Source: Stenotrophomonas sp. UBA2302 (GTDB taxonomy: Bacteria; Pseudomonadota; Gammaproteobacteria; Xanthomonadales; Xanthomonadaceae). Taken from it: 64,000 bases of DNA. Positions 30,063-40,290 of this stretch are shown piece after piece. Numbering within the stretch: the first letter of the stretch is position 1; every line of letters begins with the position of its first letter. The DNA lies in contig DDVW01000064.1 in the NCBI GenBank assembly GCA_002345545.1, forward strand, positions 44,568 to 108,567, given 5' to 3'. Both the position numbers and the translations under genes were made by a program. Under the pieces are notes generated by a model. It worked only from the letters and a program-made list of their open reading frames with translations, searched no databases and was not told the origin of the DNA.

Positions 30063-32654
30063 ATGTTGGAAGCCTATCGCCACCACGTAGCCGAGCGCGC
30101 CGCGCTTGGCATCCCGCCGCTGCCGCTAACTGCACAGCAGACGGCCGATGTCATCGAGCTGCTGAAGAATCCGCCGGCCGGTGAGGCCGAGTTCCTGGTC
30201 GAGCTGATCACCCACCGCGTGCCGGCCGGTGTCGACGACGCCGCCAAGGTCAAGGCTTCGTACCTGGCCGCCATCGCCTTCGGTACCGAAAAGAACGCGC
30301 TGATCAGCCGCGCGCGCGCCACCGAACTGCTGGGCACCATGCTGGGCGGTTACAACGTCGCCCCGCTGATCCAGCTGCTGGACGACGCCGAAGTCGGCAC
30401 CATCGCCGCGGACGGTCTGAAGAAGACCCTGCTGGTGTTCGATGCCTTCCACGACGTGCAGGAAAAGGCCAAGGCCGGCAACGCCAACGCCCAGGGCGTG
30501 ATGCAGAGCTGGGCCGACGCCGAGTGGTTCACCTCCAACCCGGAAGTGCCGCAGAGCCTGACCGTCACCGTGTTCAAGGTGCCGGGCGAGACCAACACCG
30601 ACGACCTGTCACCGGCCCCGGATGCCACCACCCGCCCGGACATTCCGATGCACGCGCTGGCGATGCTGAAGAACAAGCGCGACGATGCGCCGTTCGTGCC
30701 GGAAGAAGACGGCAAGCGCGGCCCGATCCAGGAAATCCTGTCGCTGAAGGACAAGGGCAACCTGGTCGCCTATGTTGGTGACGTGGTCGGTACCGGTTCC
30801 TCGCGCAAGTCGGCCACCAACAGCGTGCTGTGGTGGACCGGTGACGACATCCCGTTCATCCCGAACAAGCGTGCCGGTGGCGTCTGCCTGGGTTCGAAGA
30901 TCGCGCCGATCTTCTACAACACCATGGAAGATGCCGGCGCGCTGCCGATCGAGCTGGACGTGTCGCAGATGAACCACGGCGACGTGGTCGAGCTGCGTCC
31001 ATACGAAGGCAAGGCGCTGAAGAACGGCGAAGTGATCGCCGAATTCCAGGTCAAGAGCGACGTGCTGTTTGACGAAGTGCGCGCCGGTGGCCGCATCCCG
31101 TTGATCATCGGCCGCGGCCTGACCGCCAAGGCGCGCGAAGCGCTGGGTCTGCCGGTCACCGATCTGTTCCGCCAGCCCACCGCCCCGGTCGACACCGGCA
31201 AGGGCTTCAGCCTGGCGCAGAAGATGGTGGGCCGCGCCTGCGGTCTGCCGGAAGGCCAGGGCGTGCGCCCGGGTGCCTACTGCGAACCGAAGATGACCAC
31301 CGTCGGCTCGCAGGACACCACCGGCCCGATGACCCGTGACGAGCTGAAGGACCTGGCCTGCCTGGGCTTCTCGGCCGACCTGGTGATGCAGTCGTTCTGC
31401 CATACCGCCGCCTATCCGAAGCCGGTGGATGTGAAGACCCACCACACCCTGCCGGAATTCATCTCCACCCGTGGCGGCATCTCGCTGCGTCCGGGTGACG
31501 GCATCATCCACTCGTGGTTGAACCGCATGCTGCTGCCCGACACCGTCGGCACCGGTGGCGATTCGCACACCCGTTTCCCGATCGGCATTTCCTTCCCGGC
31601 CGGTTCCGGCCTGGTGGCTTTCGCCGCCGCCACCGGCGTGATGCCGCTGGATATGCCCGAGTCGGTGCTGGTACGCTTCAAGGGCAAGATGCAGCCGGGC
31701 GTGACCCTGCGTGATCTGGTCCACGCCATTCCGCTGTACGCGATCAAGCAGGGCCTGCTGACCGTTGCCAAGCAGGGCAAGAAGAACATCTTCTCCGGCC
31801 GCATCCTCGAGATCGAAGGTCTGTCGGACCTGAAGATCGAGCAGGCTTTCGAACTGGCCGATGCCTCGGCCGAGCGTTCGGCTGCCGGTTGTGCAGTCAA
31901 GCTGGACAAGGCGCCGATCATCGAATACCTCAACAGCAACATCACCCTGCTGAAGTGGATGATCGCCGAGGGTTACGCCGATGCCCGCACCCTGGCGCGC
32001 CGCATCGAGAAGATGGAACAGTGGCTGGCCGACCCGCAGCTGCTGGAAGCCGATGCCGACGCCGAGTACGCCGCGGTCATCGAGATCGACCTGGCCGAGA
32101 TCGTCGAGCCGATCGTGTGCTGCCCGAACGATCCGGACGATGCCAAGACCCTGTCGGACGTGGCCGGTGCGCAGATCGATGAAGTGTTCATCGGTTCGTG
32201 CATGACCAACATCGGTCACTTCCGTGCCGCCGCCAAGCTGCTGGAAGGCAAGCGCGACATCCCGACCCGTCTGTGGATCGCGCCGCCGACCAAGATGGAT
32301 GCCGCCGAGCTGACCAAGGAAGGCCACTACGGCACCTTCGGCGCCGCTGGCGCACGCATGGAAATGCCGGGCTGCTCGCTGTGCATGGGCAACCAGGCGC
32401 AGATCCGCGAAGGCTCCACTGCGATGTCGACCTCGACCCGCAACTTCCCCAACCGCCTGGGCCGCAACACCAACGTGTACCTGGGTTCGGCCGAGCTGGC
32501 CGCGATCTGCTCGCGTCTGGGCCGCATCCCCAGCCGTGAGGAGTACATGGAAGCGGCCGGCGTGCTGGCCGGTGCCGGTGATTCGATCTACCGCTACATG
32601 AACTTCGACCAGATCCAGGAGTACCAGGACGTGGCCGATACCGTCACCGCCTGA
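30063..32654 (+). CDS. acnB: Bifunctional aconitate hydratase B / 2-methylisocitrate dehydratase
   Basis: 863 residues, the AcnB architecture: an N-terminal HEAT-like domain (about 1-160), the swivel domain near the N-terminus ([34 protein letters not shown]) and the catalytic domains with cluster cysteines at [24 protein letters not shown] and [12 protein letters not shown]. The usual main TCA-cycle aconitase. Start ATG at 30063 with GGGAG upstream. A good terminator follows. Confidence 0.97.
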   Translation: MLEAYRHHVAERAALGIPPLPLTAQQTADVIELLKNPPAGEAEFLVELITHRVPAGVDDAAKVKASYLAAIAFGTEKNALISRARATELLGTMLGGYNVAPLIQLLDDAEVGTIAADGLKKTLLVFDAFHDVQEKAKAGNANAQGVMQSWADAEWFTSNPEVPQSLTVTVFKVPGETNTDDLSPAPDATTRPDIPMHALAMLKNKRDDAPFVPEEDGKRGPIQEILSLKDKGNLVAYVGDVVGTGSSRKSATNSVLWWTGDDIPFIPNKRAGGVCLGSKIAPIFYNTMEDAGALPIELDVSQMNHGDVVELRPYEGKALKNGEVIAEFQVKSDVLFDEVRAGGRIPLIIGRGLTAKAREALGLPVTDLFRQPTAPVDTGKGFSLAQKMVGRACGLPEGQGVRPGAYCEPKMTTVGSQDTTGPMTRDELKDLACLGFSADLVMQSFCHTAAYPKPVDVKTHHTLPEFISTRGGISLRPGDGIIHSWLNRMLLPDTVGTGGDSHTRFPIGISFPAGSGLVAFAAATGVMPLDMPESVLVRFKGKMQPGVTLRDLVHAIPLYAIKQGLLTVAKQGKKNIFSGRILEIEGLSDLKIEQAFELADASAERSAAGCAVKLDKAPIIEYLNSNITLLKWMIAEGYADARTLARRIEKMEQWLADPQLLEADADAEYAAVIEIDLAEIVEPIVCCPNDPDDAKTLSDVAGAQIDEVFIGSCMTNIGHFRAAAKLLEGKRDIPTRLWIAPPTKMDAAELTKEGHYGTFGAAGARMEMPGCSLCMGNQAQIREGSTAMSTSTRNFPNRLGRNTNVYLGSAELAAICSRLGRIPSREEYMEAAGVLAGAGDSIYRYMNFDQIQEYQDVADTVTA

Positions 32655-32677
32655 AAGTGATGGTTGCGTAACAGCGG

Positions 32678-32707
32678 AAAGCCCGGCAATCGCCGGGCTT
32701 TCTTTTT
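32678..32707. terminator. Terminator between convergent acnB and the EAL gene
   Basis: A 10-bp perfect stem (AAAGCCCGGC/GCCGGGCTTT) with an AATC loop followed by TCTTTTT on the plus strand. The A-rich 5' side lets it work weakly for the minus-strand gene too. Confidence 0.88.
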
Positions 32708-32747
32708 GTCCGTGCACCGATATCGCAGCGGCTGTGCAGATGGATCT

Positions 32748-35024
32748 TCAGGGCGTTACGAGCGAGCTCAGGTGCTGCTCCAGCCAGTGTTCCAGCGCCG
32801 CCACCGGCAGGGCCGGGGAGAACAGGAAGCCTTGCAGCAGATCGCAGCCCTGGCCGGTGAGGAAGCGCCGCTGGCCTTCGGTTTCCACCCCTTCGGCGAC
32901 CACCTGCTTGCCGAGGTTCTCGCCGATGCGCAGCACCGAGGTGATCAGCGAACGGGCGCTCTCGCTGTGCTCGATGTCCTGGACGAAGCTGCGGTCCAGC
33001 TTGAGTTCGCTGATCGGCAGGCGGTGCAGCTGGCTGAGGCTGGAATAGCCGGTGCCGAAGTCGTCCAGCGACAGGCAGAATCCCAGCGCATGCACGTCAT
33101 CGAGGTTCTTCAGGGCGTGGGCATGGGCCGAGAGCATCAGGCTTTCGGTGATTTCCAGTACCAGGTCGGCAGGGGTGATGCCGAACTCACCGAGCAGTTC
33201 ACGCAGCTGGCGCGGCAGGGCAGGGTTGTCGAAATTGCTGGCCGACAGGTTCACCGAGACCCGGGGGATCCGTATGCCGTTGCGACGCCAGCGTGCGATA
33301 TCGCTGCACGCCTGGCGCAGCAGCCGCAGGCTGAGCTCATCCATCAGCCCGCATTCCTCGGCCAGTGGAATGAAGCGCGCGGGCGGGATGCTGCCCATCT
33401 GCGGGTGTTCCCAGCGCAGCAGTGCTTCCACGCCCAGCAGGCGCAGGGTGCGACTGCACAGCTGCGGCTGGTAATGCAGGCACAGCTCGTCGTTGCCCAA
33501 GGCGTTGCGCAGTGCCGCTTCCATCACCACGCGCTCTTGGGCGACGCGATTCATCTCCAGGCTGAAGAAGCGGAAGCTGCCGCCCCCTTCATCCTTGGCA
33601 CGGTACATTGCCAGATCGGCATGGCGCAGCAGGGTGTCGATATCCCGTCCATCCACCGGGTACATCGCCACGCCGATGCTGGCAGAGGTGTGGACGCTGA
33701 TCTGGCCGACATACAGCGGCGCGGCGATGGCCGCCAGCAGACGCTCGCACAGAGCGGCGGCCTGCACCGCGCTGCAGGCGGGCAACAGCAGCAGGAATTC
33801 GTCGCCGACCTGGCGGCCGAGCAGGGCACCGGGACCGGCGAGGGCGGCCAGGCGCTGCGCCATGTCCCGCAGCAGGTCATCACCGGCGGAGTGCCCCTGG
33901 GTCTCGTTGATACGCTTGAAGCGGTCCAGATTGATGAACAGCGCCGCCACCTGCTGGCCCAGATGCTGGGCACTGGCCAGCAGCTGCTCGGCACGGGCGC
34001 TGAACATCACCCGGTTGGGCAGGCCGGTCAACGCGTCGTAGAACGCCAGCTGATGCACGCGCTGGCGGATCTGTTCACGCTCCAGTGCCAGCAGGCACAG
34101 GTGGAGGGACAATTCGACCAGGGCGCGATGCCACGGTGCCGGTTCGCGAGGCTCGCGGTAGTGGAAGGTGAGCGCGCCCAATACCTGGCCGGTACCGGAG
34201 CGGATCGGGTTGGACCAGCAGGCACGCAACCCGGCCGTCAGCAGTTCACCGCTGTGGGGCGCGCACAGTGGATCGGTGGCGATATCGGCGACGATGACCG
34301 GCCGGTTGCGGCACACCGCCGCGCCACTGGCACCGCCCTTGAGGCTGACGGGCTGGCCGTCCAGATAGTCCACCAGACTGGCGGGCAAGCCCGGTGCGGC
34401 GACCAGACGCAGGGTGTGCCCGGCATCGACGCGATGGACCGAGCTCACCACGCCGGGGGCGACACGCTCGATCTCGCGGCAGATCAGGGCCATGGTCTCG
34501 GCCAGCGGGACATCGCGGACCAGTGCATCAAGCACCTTGTTCTGCAGGACTTCATGGGTCTTGGCCGCGGTGATGTCGGTCAGGACGTTGATGAAGCAGT
34601 CGATGCCGCCATCGGCGGCCGGTACCGGCGTGGCGACCACCGATACCCATAGCGGGCTGCCATCACGCCGGTAGCCGAGCAGGTCGGCGCGGTGGGGTTG
34701 GCCGTTGCGGTGCTGTTCGCCGAGATGATGGATTGTCTCCGGATCGGTATGCGGGCCGGACAGCAGGTCCTGCGGCCGTTGCCCGCGGGCTTCCTCCATG
34801 CTGTAGCCGAACATGCGGAAGAACCCGCTGTTGCTGTACTGGATGATGGCGTTGCGATCGCACAGCAGGATGGTGTTGGCGCTGTGGTCCAGTGCCAGCG
34901 CCAGCCGCTGCGCATCCACCCGCTGCACGGCCGGCGTGGCGTTGACTGGATATGCCGGCGGCGCAGGAATCGCCGACGCTTTTCCGGGAGGAGTGACGAT
35001 GTGGCCGGCACAGGGTTCGTGCAT
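32748..35024 (-). CDS. PAS-GAF-GGDEF-EAL c-di-GMP signalling protein, likely phosphodiesterase
   Basis: 758 residues with no membrane segments. A PAS domain is at about 38-150 (ANTILLCDRNAIIQYSNSGF), a GAF domain at about 170-320, a GGDEF domain at about 330-490 and an EAL domain at about 500-750. The GGDEF signature is degenerate (RQVGDEF: Val for the first Gly), so cyclase activity is doubtful. The EAL domain keeps the catalytic set (GVEALLRWEHP, SVNLSASNF, EITES, LDDFGTGYSSL, KLDRSFV, AEGVETEGQ). It follows cheB after 3 bases, at the end of the receptor-cheR-cheD-cheB operon, which links chemotactic input to c-di-GMP breakdown. Confidence 0.9.
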   Translation of the reverse strand: MHEPCAGHIVTPPGKASAIPAPPAYPVNATPAVQRVDAQRLALALDHSANTILLCDRNAIIQYSNSGFFRMFGYSMEEARGQRPQDLLSGPHTDPETIHHLGEQHRNGQPHRADLLGYRRDGSPLWVSVVATPVPAADGGIDCFINVLTDITAAKTHEVLQNKVLDALVRDVPLAETMALICREIERVAPGVVSSVHRVDAGHTLRLVAAPGLPASLVDYLDGQPVSLKGGASGAAVCRNRPVIVADIATDPLCAPHSGELLTAGLRACWSNPIRSGTGQVLGALTFHYREPREPAPWHRALVELSLHLCLLALEREQIRQRVHQLAFYDALTGLPNRVMFSARAEQLLASAQHLGQQVAALFINLDRFKRINETQGHSAGDDLLRDMAQRLAALAGPGALLGRQVGDEFLLLLPACSAVQAAALCERLLAAIAAPLYVGQISVHTSASIGVAMYPVDGRDIDTLLRHADLAMYRAKDEGGGSFRFFSLEMNRVAQERVVMEAALRNALGNDELCLHYQPQLCSRTLRLLGVEALLRWEHPQMGSIPPARFIPLAEECGLMDELSLRLLRQACSDIARWRRNGIRIPRVSVNLSASNFDNPALPRQLRELLGEFGITPADLVLEITESLMLSAHAHALKNLDDVHALGFCLSLDDFGTGYSSLSQLHRLPISELKLDRSFVQDIEHSESARSLITSVLRIGENLGKQVVAEGVETEGQRRFLTGQGCDLLQGFLFSPALPVAALEHWLEQHLSSLVTP

Positions 35025-35027
35025 GGG

Positions 35028-36095
35028 TTATCCGGGCTGGGAAAGCGTGATGAGGCGGTGGGCGATCTGTTCCAGTGGCAGTGTTTCTTCCGCCGCTCCC
35101 AGGCGGATCGCGCTGCCGGGCATTCCCCAGACCACGCTGCTGGCTTCGTCCTGCACCAGCGTGTGGGCGCCGGCCTGCTTCATTTCAAGCAGGCCACGTG
35201 CACCATCGTCGCCCATTCCCGTAAGAATGACACCGATGGCATTGGCACCGGCGGCGACGGCGACCGAGCGGAACAACACATCCACGGCGGGCTTGTGGCG
35301 GTTGACCGGGGCCGAGTCATCGATGCGGCAACGCCAGCGTGCACCGTCGCGGATGATACGCAGGTGGCGGCCACCGGGGGGCAGGTAGGCATGGCCGGGC
35401 AGCACCGCTTCGCCGTCGCCGGCCTCACGCACCGACATCGCCGAATGACGGTCCAGGCGTTCGGCAAAGGCGGTGCTGAAGCTGGCCGGCAGGTGCTGGG
35501 TCATCACGATCGCCGGCGCATCGGCCGGCATGCCTTCCAGTACCACGCGCAGGGCCTCGGTGCCTCCGGCCGAGGCGCCGATGGCGATCAACCGGTCGGT
35601 GGTGCGGAATCGCATCGAGGCCGGTGCACGGACCTGTCCTGCAAGACGCTGGCTGGGCGCGGCCGGGCTGCTGATCGCGCGTACCCGCGAGCGGGCCGCC
35701 ATGCGTACCTTGCTGCACAGCTCCTCGGCATAGGCCTGCAGTCCGTGGGCGACATCGATCTTGGGCTTGGCGACGAACTCCACCGCTCCCAGCGCCAGTG
35801 CCTGCAGGGTGGCGTCGGCACCATGCTCGGTCAGCGAGGACACCATCACCACCGGCAGCGGGTGCAGCCGCATCAGGTTTTCAAGGAACGCCAGCCCGTC
35901 CATGCGCGGCATTTCCACATCCAGCGTCAGCACATCCGGCCTCAGGCGCTTGATCTTCTCGCGCGCCAGCAGCGGGTCGGCGGCGGTGCCGACCACCTCG
36001 ATGCCCGGGTCGGCGGAGAGGATTTCCGACAGCAGCTGCCGCACCAGCGCGGAGTCGTCGATGATCAGGACGCGGCAGGGCGCTGCGGGCATCAT
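35028..36095 (-). CDS. cheB: Chemotaxis protein-glutamate methylesterase CheB
   Basis: 355 residues. CheB demethylates chemoreceptors for adaptation. A receiver domain (about 1-125; DD near residue 13, phospho-acceptor in [12 protein letters not shown]) is followed by the methylesterase domain (about 165-350) with the catalytic triad Ser ([10 protein letters not shown]), His (TQHLPASFS) and Asp (GMGDDGARG) all present. Overlaps cheD by four bases (ATGA). Confidence 0.96.
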   Translation of the reverse strand: MMPAAPCRVLIIDDSALVRQLLSEILSADPGIEVVGTAADPLLAREKIKRLRPDVLTLDVEMPRMDGLAFLENLMRLHPLPVVMVSSLTEHGADATLQALALGAVEFVAKPKIDVAHGLQAYAEELCSKVRMAARSRVRAISSPAAPSQRLAGQVRAPASMRFRTTDRLIAIGASAGGTEALRVVLEGMPADAPAIVMTQHLPASFSTAFAERLDRHSAMSVREAGDGEAVLPGHAYLPPGGRHLRIIRDGARWRCRIDDSAPVNRHKPAVDVLFRSVAVAAGANAIGVILTGMGDDGARGLLEMKQAGAHTLVQDEASSVVWGMPGSAIRLGAAEETLPLEQIAHRLITLSQPG

Positions 36096-36697
36096 TCAAA
36101 CAACTCCACGCCGCCACTGACCGGGGTGCGCGACAGCTGCGCGCGGACCGCCGACTCGGTGGCGGCCACGGCGGCGGCATCGTCATGCGCATGCGGCAGG
36201 CGCTGCACCACCACCCGGCCGGTGGGCGGGAAGAACCAGATCTTGCGCGGATGGATGCCGCACAGGTCTTCGGCCACGATCGGGATGTGTTCGGCCTGCA
36301 GGTACTGGCGGACGAATTCCGCATTGCGCGTGCCGACCGGGTTGCTGGTGAAGCCCTTGAGCACGTTGGCACCACCGAAGACCTTGGCCTCCAGCCGCTT
36401 GCGGTGGGCGCCGCGCTTGAGCAGGTCGTTGATCAGCAGTTCCATCGCATAGCTGCCGTAGCGTGCCGGTGCGCCATCACTGGCTGTGCCTTCCGGCAGC
36501 AGGAAGTGGTTCATGCCGCCGATGCCGAGGATCGGGTCGCGGATGCAGGCGGCCACGCACGAACCCAGCGTCGTGGTCAGTGCGGTATCGTCGTCGACCA
36601 CCAGATACTGGGTCGGCAGCAGCTTGGCGGCGATGGTCTGGAAGCGGCTGTCGCGATAGCGCATCACGCCGTCGTCGGGAAGGGTGCGGGACTTCAT
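36092..36697 (-). CDS. cheD: Chemoreceptor glutamine deamidase CheD
   Basis: 201 residues. CheD converts specific receptor glutamines to glutamates. The catalytic Cys ([11 protein letters not shown]) and His ([11 protein letters not shown]) are present. The C-terminal part ([19 protein letters not shown]) is also conserved in the family. Overlaps cheR and cheB by four bases each, so cheR-cheD-cheB are translationally coupled. Confidence 0.95.
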   Translation of the reverse strand: MKSRTLPDDGVMRYRDSRFQTIAAKLLPTQYLVVDDDTALTTTLGSCVAACIRDPILGIGGMNHFLLPEGTASDGAPARYGSYAMELLINDLLKRGAHRKRLEAKVFGGANVLKGFTSNPVGTRNAEFVRQYLQAEHIPIVAEDLCGIHPRKIWFFPPTGRVVVQRLPHAHDDAAAVAATESAVRAQLSRTPVSGGVELFE

Positions 36698-37557
36698 CCA
36701 CGGGCTCCTTGCGCACGCCGGTACAGGGTGCGGCCGCAGGGCTGGATCAGGTCCGCCGCATGCAGGTAGTTCTCCGAGTGGCCGGTATACAGCAGGCCGT
36801 CGTCGGCCAGATGCGGCACCAGCCGCGACAGGATGGTGCGCTGCGTCGGCTTGTCGAAATAGATCATCACGTTGCGGCAGAACAGTGCCTGGAACGGACC
36901 GCCGACGTCATAGCGCGGTGCCAGCAGGTTCAACGGGCGGAAGTCGATCAACGCGCGCAAGGCGGGCACCACCCGGCACTTGCCTTCGTTGGGGCCGCTG
37001 CCGCGCTGGAAATAGCGCCGCTTCACTGCGATATCCAGGGCGGCGATGCGTTCGAGCGGATAAACCCCCTGCGCCGCGGTCGCCAGCACCTGGGTATCCA
37101 CGTCGGTGGCGAGAATCCGCACCGGCGGGGTCAGGGTGCCGAAGGCCTCGCAGGCGGTGATGGCGATCGAGTAGGGCTCCTCGCCGGTGGAGGCCGCGCA
37201 CGACCACAGGTTCAAAGGCGCCTGCGCAGCATGCGCCTGCAGTTCTCCGTGCAGGCGCTCGAAGTGGTGCGGTTCGCGGAAAAACGAGGTGAGGTTGGTG
37301 GTCAGCGCGTTGATGAACGCCTGCCACTCGTCGCCGCCGTCACGCTCCAGCTGGTCCAGATAGTCCTTGAAGCTGCGCAGCCCCAGCACCCGCAGGCGGC
37401 GTGACAGACGGCCGTAGACCATGTCGCGCTTGGCCGGCGCCAGGGAAATGCCGGCCTGCTGGTGGATCAGCTCGCAGACGCGGCGGAAGTCGCGGTCGTT
37501 GAACTCGAAGTCGCGTCCCCCGGGAGTGTGCTGCTCTGGCTTGTGGCTGGATTGCAT
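36694..37557 (-). CDS. cheR: Chemoreceptor methyltransferase CheR
   Basis: 287 residues. SAM-dependent methylation of receptor glutamates. The N-terminal helical domain (about 1-95) is followed by the methyltransferase fold with the SAM motif [26 protein letters not shown] and [10 protein letters not shown]. The ATG at 37557 lies 47 bases downstream of the receptor gene stop, so it is likely in the same operon. It may bind the C-terminal WQEF tethers of the other receptors; the immediately adjacent receptor has no such tether. Confidence 0.96.
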   Translation of the reverse strand: MQSSHKPEQHTPGGRDFEFNDRDFRRVCELIHQQAGISLAPAKRDMVYGRLSRRLRVLGLRSFKDYLDQLERDGGDEWQAFINALTTNLTSFFREPHHFERLHGELQAHAAQAPLNLWSCAASTGEEPYSIAITACEAFGTLTPPVRILATDVDTQVLATAAQGVYPLERIAALDIAVKRRYFQRGSGPNEGKCRVVPALRALIDFRPLNLLAPRYDVGGPFQALFCRNVMIYFDKPTQRTILSRLVPHLADDGLLYTGHSENYLHAADLIQPCGRTLYRRAQGARG

Positions 37558-37604
37558 CGGGATACCGGAACGAAGTGGCGGGATGTGCGGCGTGGTGCGA
37601 TCAA

Positions 37605-40139
37605 TCAGGCCGGGCGGCGTTGCAAGCTGGTTCTCAGCACGCGGATTGCGCCGACGGTTTTCTGGGTGCAGTCACTGAACGTGCCGTCGAGCAGGCGCGC
37701 GGCCTGTTCGCGTTGGCCGTCGTCGCTGTGGCGGATGATCTGGCCGGCGCATTGGTGGAAAGCGGCGTGGTGTTGCTTGAGGTTCTCGTATTCGGGCATG
37801 CCGGCGAGGTTGCGGCCCTTGCCGTGGATCCACTTGCCCATCTGGCAAAGGTGGTCCTGGCAGGCTTCGTCGGCATTGATGGGTTGGCCGCCGCCGGCCA
37901 GGTATTCCTTCAGGCGCAGCTTCCATTTCAGGTGGGCTTCGATCATTTCCTCGAAGGAGGCGATGTCGCGGCCTTCCGCTGCAACGGCCTGTGCCCGCGC
38001 CGGGGCAATGCTTGCCTTGGGCTTGGCGGCTTCCAGCCGGAACACCGCCACGGCTTCGGCCAGCTGGTTGGCCTGCTCCTCCATCGAACGCGCGGCGGCG
38101 GTGGCTTCCTCGACCAGCGCGGCGTTCTGCTGGGTGGTTTCGTCCATCTGCATCACGGTCTGGTTGACCTGCTCGATGCCGGTGCTCTGTTCCTGCGAGG
38201 CGGCGGAAATCTCGGCCATGATGTCGGTGACGCGCTGCACGCTGCTGACGATCTCGCCCATCGTGGTACCGGCCTGGTGCACCAACTGCGAACCTTCGGC
38301 GACCTTGCCGACCGAGTCTTCGATCAATTCCTTGATCTCCTTGGCCGCGCCGGCCGAGCGCTGCGCCAGGGTACGTACCTCCGAGGCGACCACCGCGAAT
38401 CCGCGTCCCTGCTCACCAGCACGGGCGGCTTCCACTGCGGCATTGAGGGCGAGGATGTTGGTCTGGAAGGCGATACCATCGATGACCGACAGGATCTCGG
38501 CGATCTTCTTCGACGAAGCTTCGATGGCCGACATCGTGGTGACCACTTGCCCGACCACTTCACCGCCTTGCGAGGCCACGCCGTGCGCACCCTGCGCCAG
38601 CTGGTTGGCTTGCCGCGCGTGTTCGGCGTTCTGGCGCACGGTGGAGGTCAGTTCCTCCATCGAGGCGGCGGTTTCCTCCAGGTTGGCGGCCTGCTGTTCG
38701 GTGCGCTGCGACAGGTCCTGGTTGCCGGTGGCGATCTCGCTGGCGGCCAGGTTGATGCTGGCGGCCGCGTGCTGGATGCGTCCGATGATGCCGGTCAGCT
38801 GGCTGATGGTGGCATTGGCGTCGTCACGCATGGTGGCAAACACGCCGTGGTGTTCACCATCCATCGTACGGGTCAGGTCGCCTTCGGCAATGGCATGGAA
38901 CACCTCGCAGATCTGCGCCAGGTTGCTGTCGCTGACCTGCATCATCGCGTTGAGGTTGTCGATCATCTGCCGGAAGTCGTGCTCGAAGCGTCCGGCATCG
39001 CCGCGCTGGCTGAAATCGCCCGCCGCAGCAGCCATGCCCAGCCGCTGGATTTCCGCATTGATCGCGCTCAGGTTGGCCTTGGTCGCATCCATGGTCGCGG
39101 TCAGGACGGCCTTCTCGCCGGGCAGACGTTCCATGTCACTGCGCAGATCGCCCACCGAATACTCCTGCATGATCTGCATCGCGCTGCCGATCGCTGCAAG
39201 ATGCGAAGCCACCAGCGCATTGGTGTCACGCACCATGCGCCCGTAATCACCCGGGAACCGGCTGTCATCCATGCGGTAGCTGATCGCACCGGCATCGTGC
39301 TGGCTGGCCATTTCACGTTGTGCCGCCATTACCGCCTGCAACTGCTGCTGCATGCGGCGCATGCTTTCCAGCAACTGTCCGGATTCGTCGCGTGGCTGCG
39401 CCGCAATCGCGCTGTCCAGCTTTCCGTGGGCGATGGCGTCGGCCACCGCGGTGGCGCCACGCAGCGGCACCACGATGTGGTTGCCGATGGTCCAGCTCAG
39501 CCCGATCACCAGCAGCACCAGCAGGCCGCCGCTGACGGTCATCACCGCGGTGAAGGCCAGAGCCTGCTGCTGAAGATCCTGCAGATAGGTGCCGGTGGAC
39601 ATCACCCATCCCCAAGGCTGGAAGCTCTGCGCATAGGACACCCGCGGCAACGGCTTGTCGCTGTCGGGCAGCTTGGAGTTGTAGGTGACATAGCCGCCAC
39701 CCGCGCGCGCAACCGCGACCTGTTCGGCGTAGTGCTTTCTGCCGGTGCCGTCATCGAACTGGTCCAGGTCCATGCCCGCCCGGTCACGCCGGAACGGATG
39801 CATGATCATGGTGTTGTCCAGGCTGTAGATCGTGTAGTTGACCTTGCCGGTTTCCGCACGCATCCCAGCGAGGGTTTCGATGGCCAGCGCCTGGGCCTGC
39901 CCGAGTTCCAGCGTGCCGGCCTTCACCTGTGCGTCGTAATGCGCCAGCACGCTGTTGCCCAGCTCGGCCTGGCTCTTGATGGTCTGCATGCGGGTGTCAT
40001 ACAGATCCAGGTACTGCATGCGTGCGGCAATGATCGACAGTGCGATCACCCCCAGCGCGATCAGTGCCGTCAACAGGTTCAGCTTGCGCCGGACCGAGAT
40101 GTTGGAAATGTAGCTGGACCAGAGTTTGACGATGTTCAT
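37605..40139 (-). CDS. Methyl-accepting chemotaxis protein with sCache sensor and C-terminal CZB domain
   Basis: 844 residues from the ATG at 40139. A first membrane segment (about 20-40) is followed by a single-Cache periplasmic domain ([20 protein letters not shown]), a second segment at about 200-220, HAMP-type repeats and the signalling domain (about 470-720, core [20 protein letters not shown]). Uniquely here, the tail is a chemoreceptor zinc-binding (CZB) domain at about 755-835 ([34 protein letters not shown]) with the expected His/Cys ligands. It lacks the WQEF tether. It begins the operon with cheR-cheD-cheB and has its own sigma-28 promoter. Confidence 0.93.
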   Translation of the reverse strand: MNIVKLWSSYISNISVRRKLNLLTALIALGVIALSIIAARMQYLDLYDTRMQTIKSQAELGNSVLAHYDAQVKAGTLELGQAQALAIETLAGMRAETGKVNYTIYSLDNTMIMHPFRRDRAGMDLDQFDDGTGRKHYAEQVAVARAGGGYVTYNSKLPDSDKPLPRVSYAQSFQPWGWVMSTGTYLQDLQQQALAFTAVMTVSGGLLVLLVIGLSWTIGNHIVVPLRGATAVADAIAHGKLDSAIAAQPRDESGQLLESMRRMQQQLQAVMAAQREMASQHDAGAISYRMDDSRFPGDYGRMVRDTNALVASHLAAIGSAMQIMQEYSVGDLRSDMERLPGEKAVLTATMDATKANLSAINAEIQRLGMAAAAGDFSQRGDAGRFEHDFRQMIDNLNAMMQVSDSNLAQICEVFHAIAEGDLTRTMDGEHHGVFATMRDDANATISQLTGIIGRIQHAAASINLAASEIATGNQDLSQRTEQQAANLEETAASMEELTSTVRQNAEHARQANQLAQGAHGVASQGGEVVGQVVTTMSAIEASSKKIAEILSVIDGIAFQTNILALNAAVEAARAGEQGRGFAVVASEVRTLAQRSAGAAKEIKELIEDSVGKVAEGSQLVHQAGTTMGEIVSSVQRVTDIMAEISAASQEQSTGIEQVNQTVMQMDETTQQNAALVEEATAAARSMEEQANQLAEAVAVFRLEAAKPKASIAPARAQAVAAEGRDIASFEEMIEAHLKWKLRLKEYLAGGGQPINADEACQDHLCQMGKWIHGKGRNLAGMPEYENLKQHHAAFHQCAGQIIRHSDDGQREQAARLLDGTFSDCTQKTVGAIRVLRTSLQRRPA

Positions 40140-40205
40140 GCAGTCTTCGGGAGCTGAAGGGTAGGGCGGCAATCGGTGTTCGCGTAAACACGCATCGCAC
40201 TGCTG

Positions 40206-40232
40206 TTATCGGCCGCAAGACCGATTCATTGA
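40206..40232 (-). promoter_or_regulatory. Sigma-28 (FliA) promoter for the CZB receptor operon
   Basis: On the minus strand TCAA, 15 bases, GCCGATAA: a perfect -10 and 3 of 4 in the -35. It lies 67 bases upstream of the receptor ATG and directly behind the terminator of the preceding gene. Confidence 0.82.
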
Positions 40233-40239
40233 GCGAATG

Positions 40240-40268
40240 AAAAAGCCCCGGCAGGGAAGTGCCGGGGC
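40240..40268 (-). terminator. Terminator of the upstream receptor gene (40291-42666)
   Basis: A 9-bp perfect stem (GCCCCGGCA/TGCCGGGGC) with a 6-base loop and five T on the minus strand, 22 bases after the stop codon. Confidence 0.93.
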
Positions 40269-40290
40269 CTGGGATGCACTGCAGGTGTTG

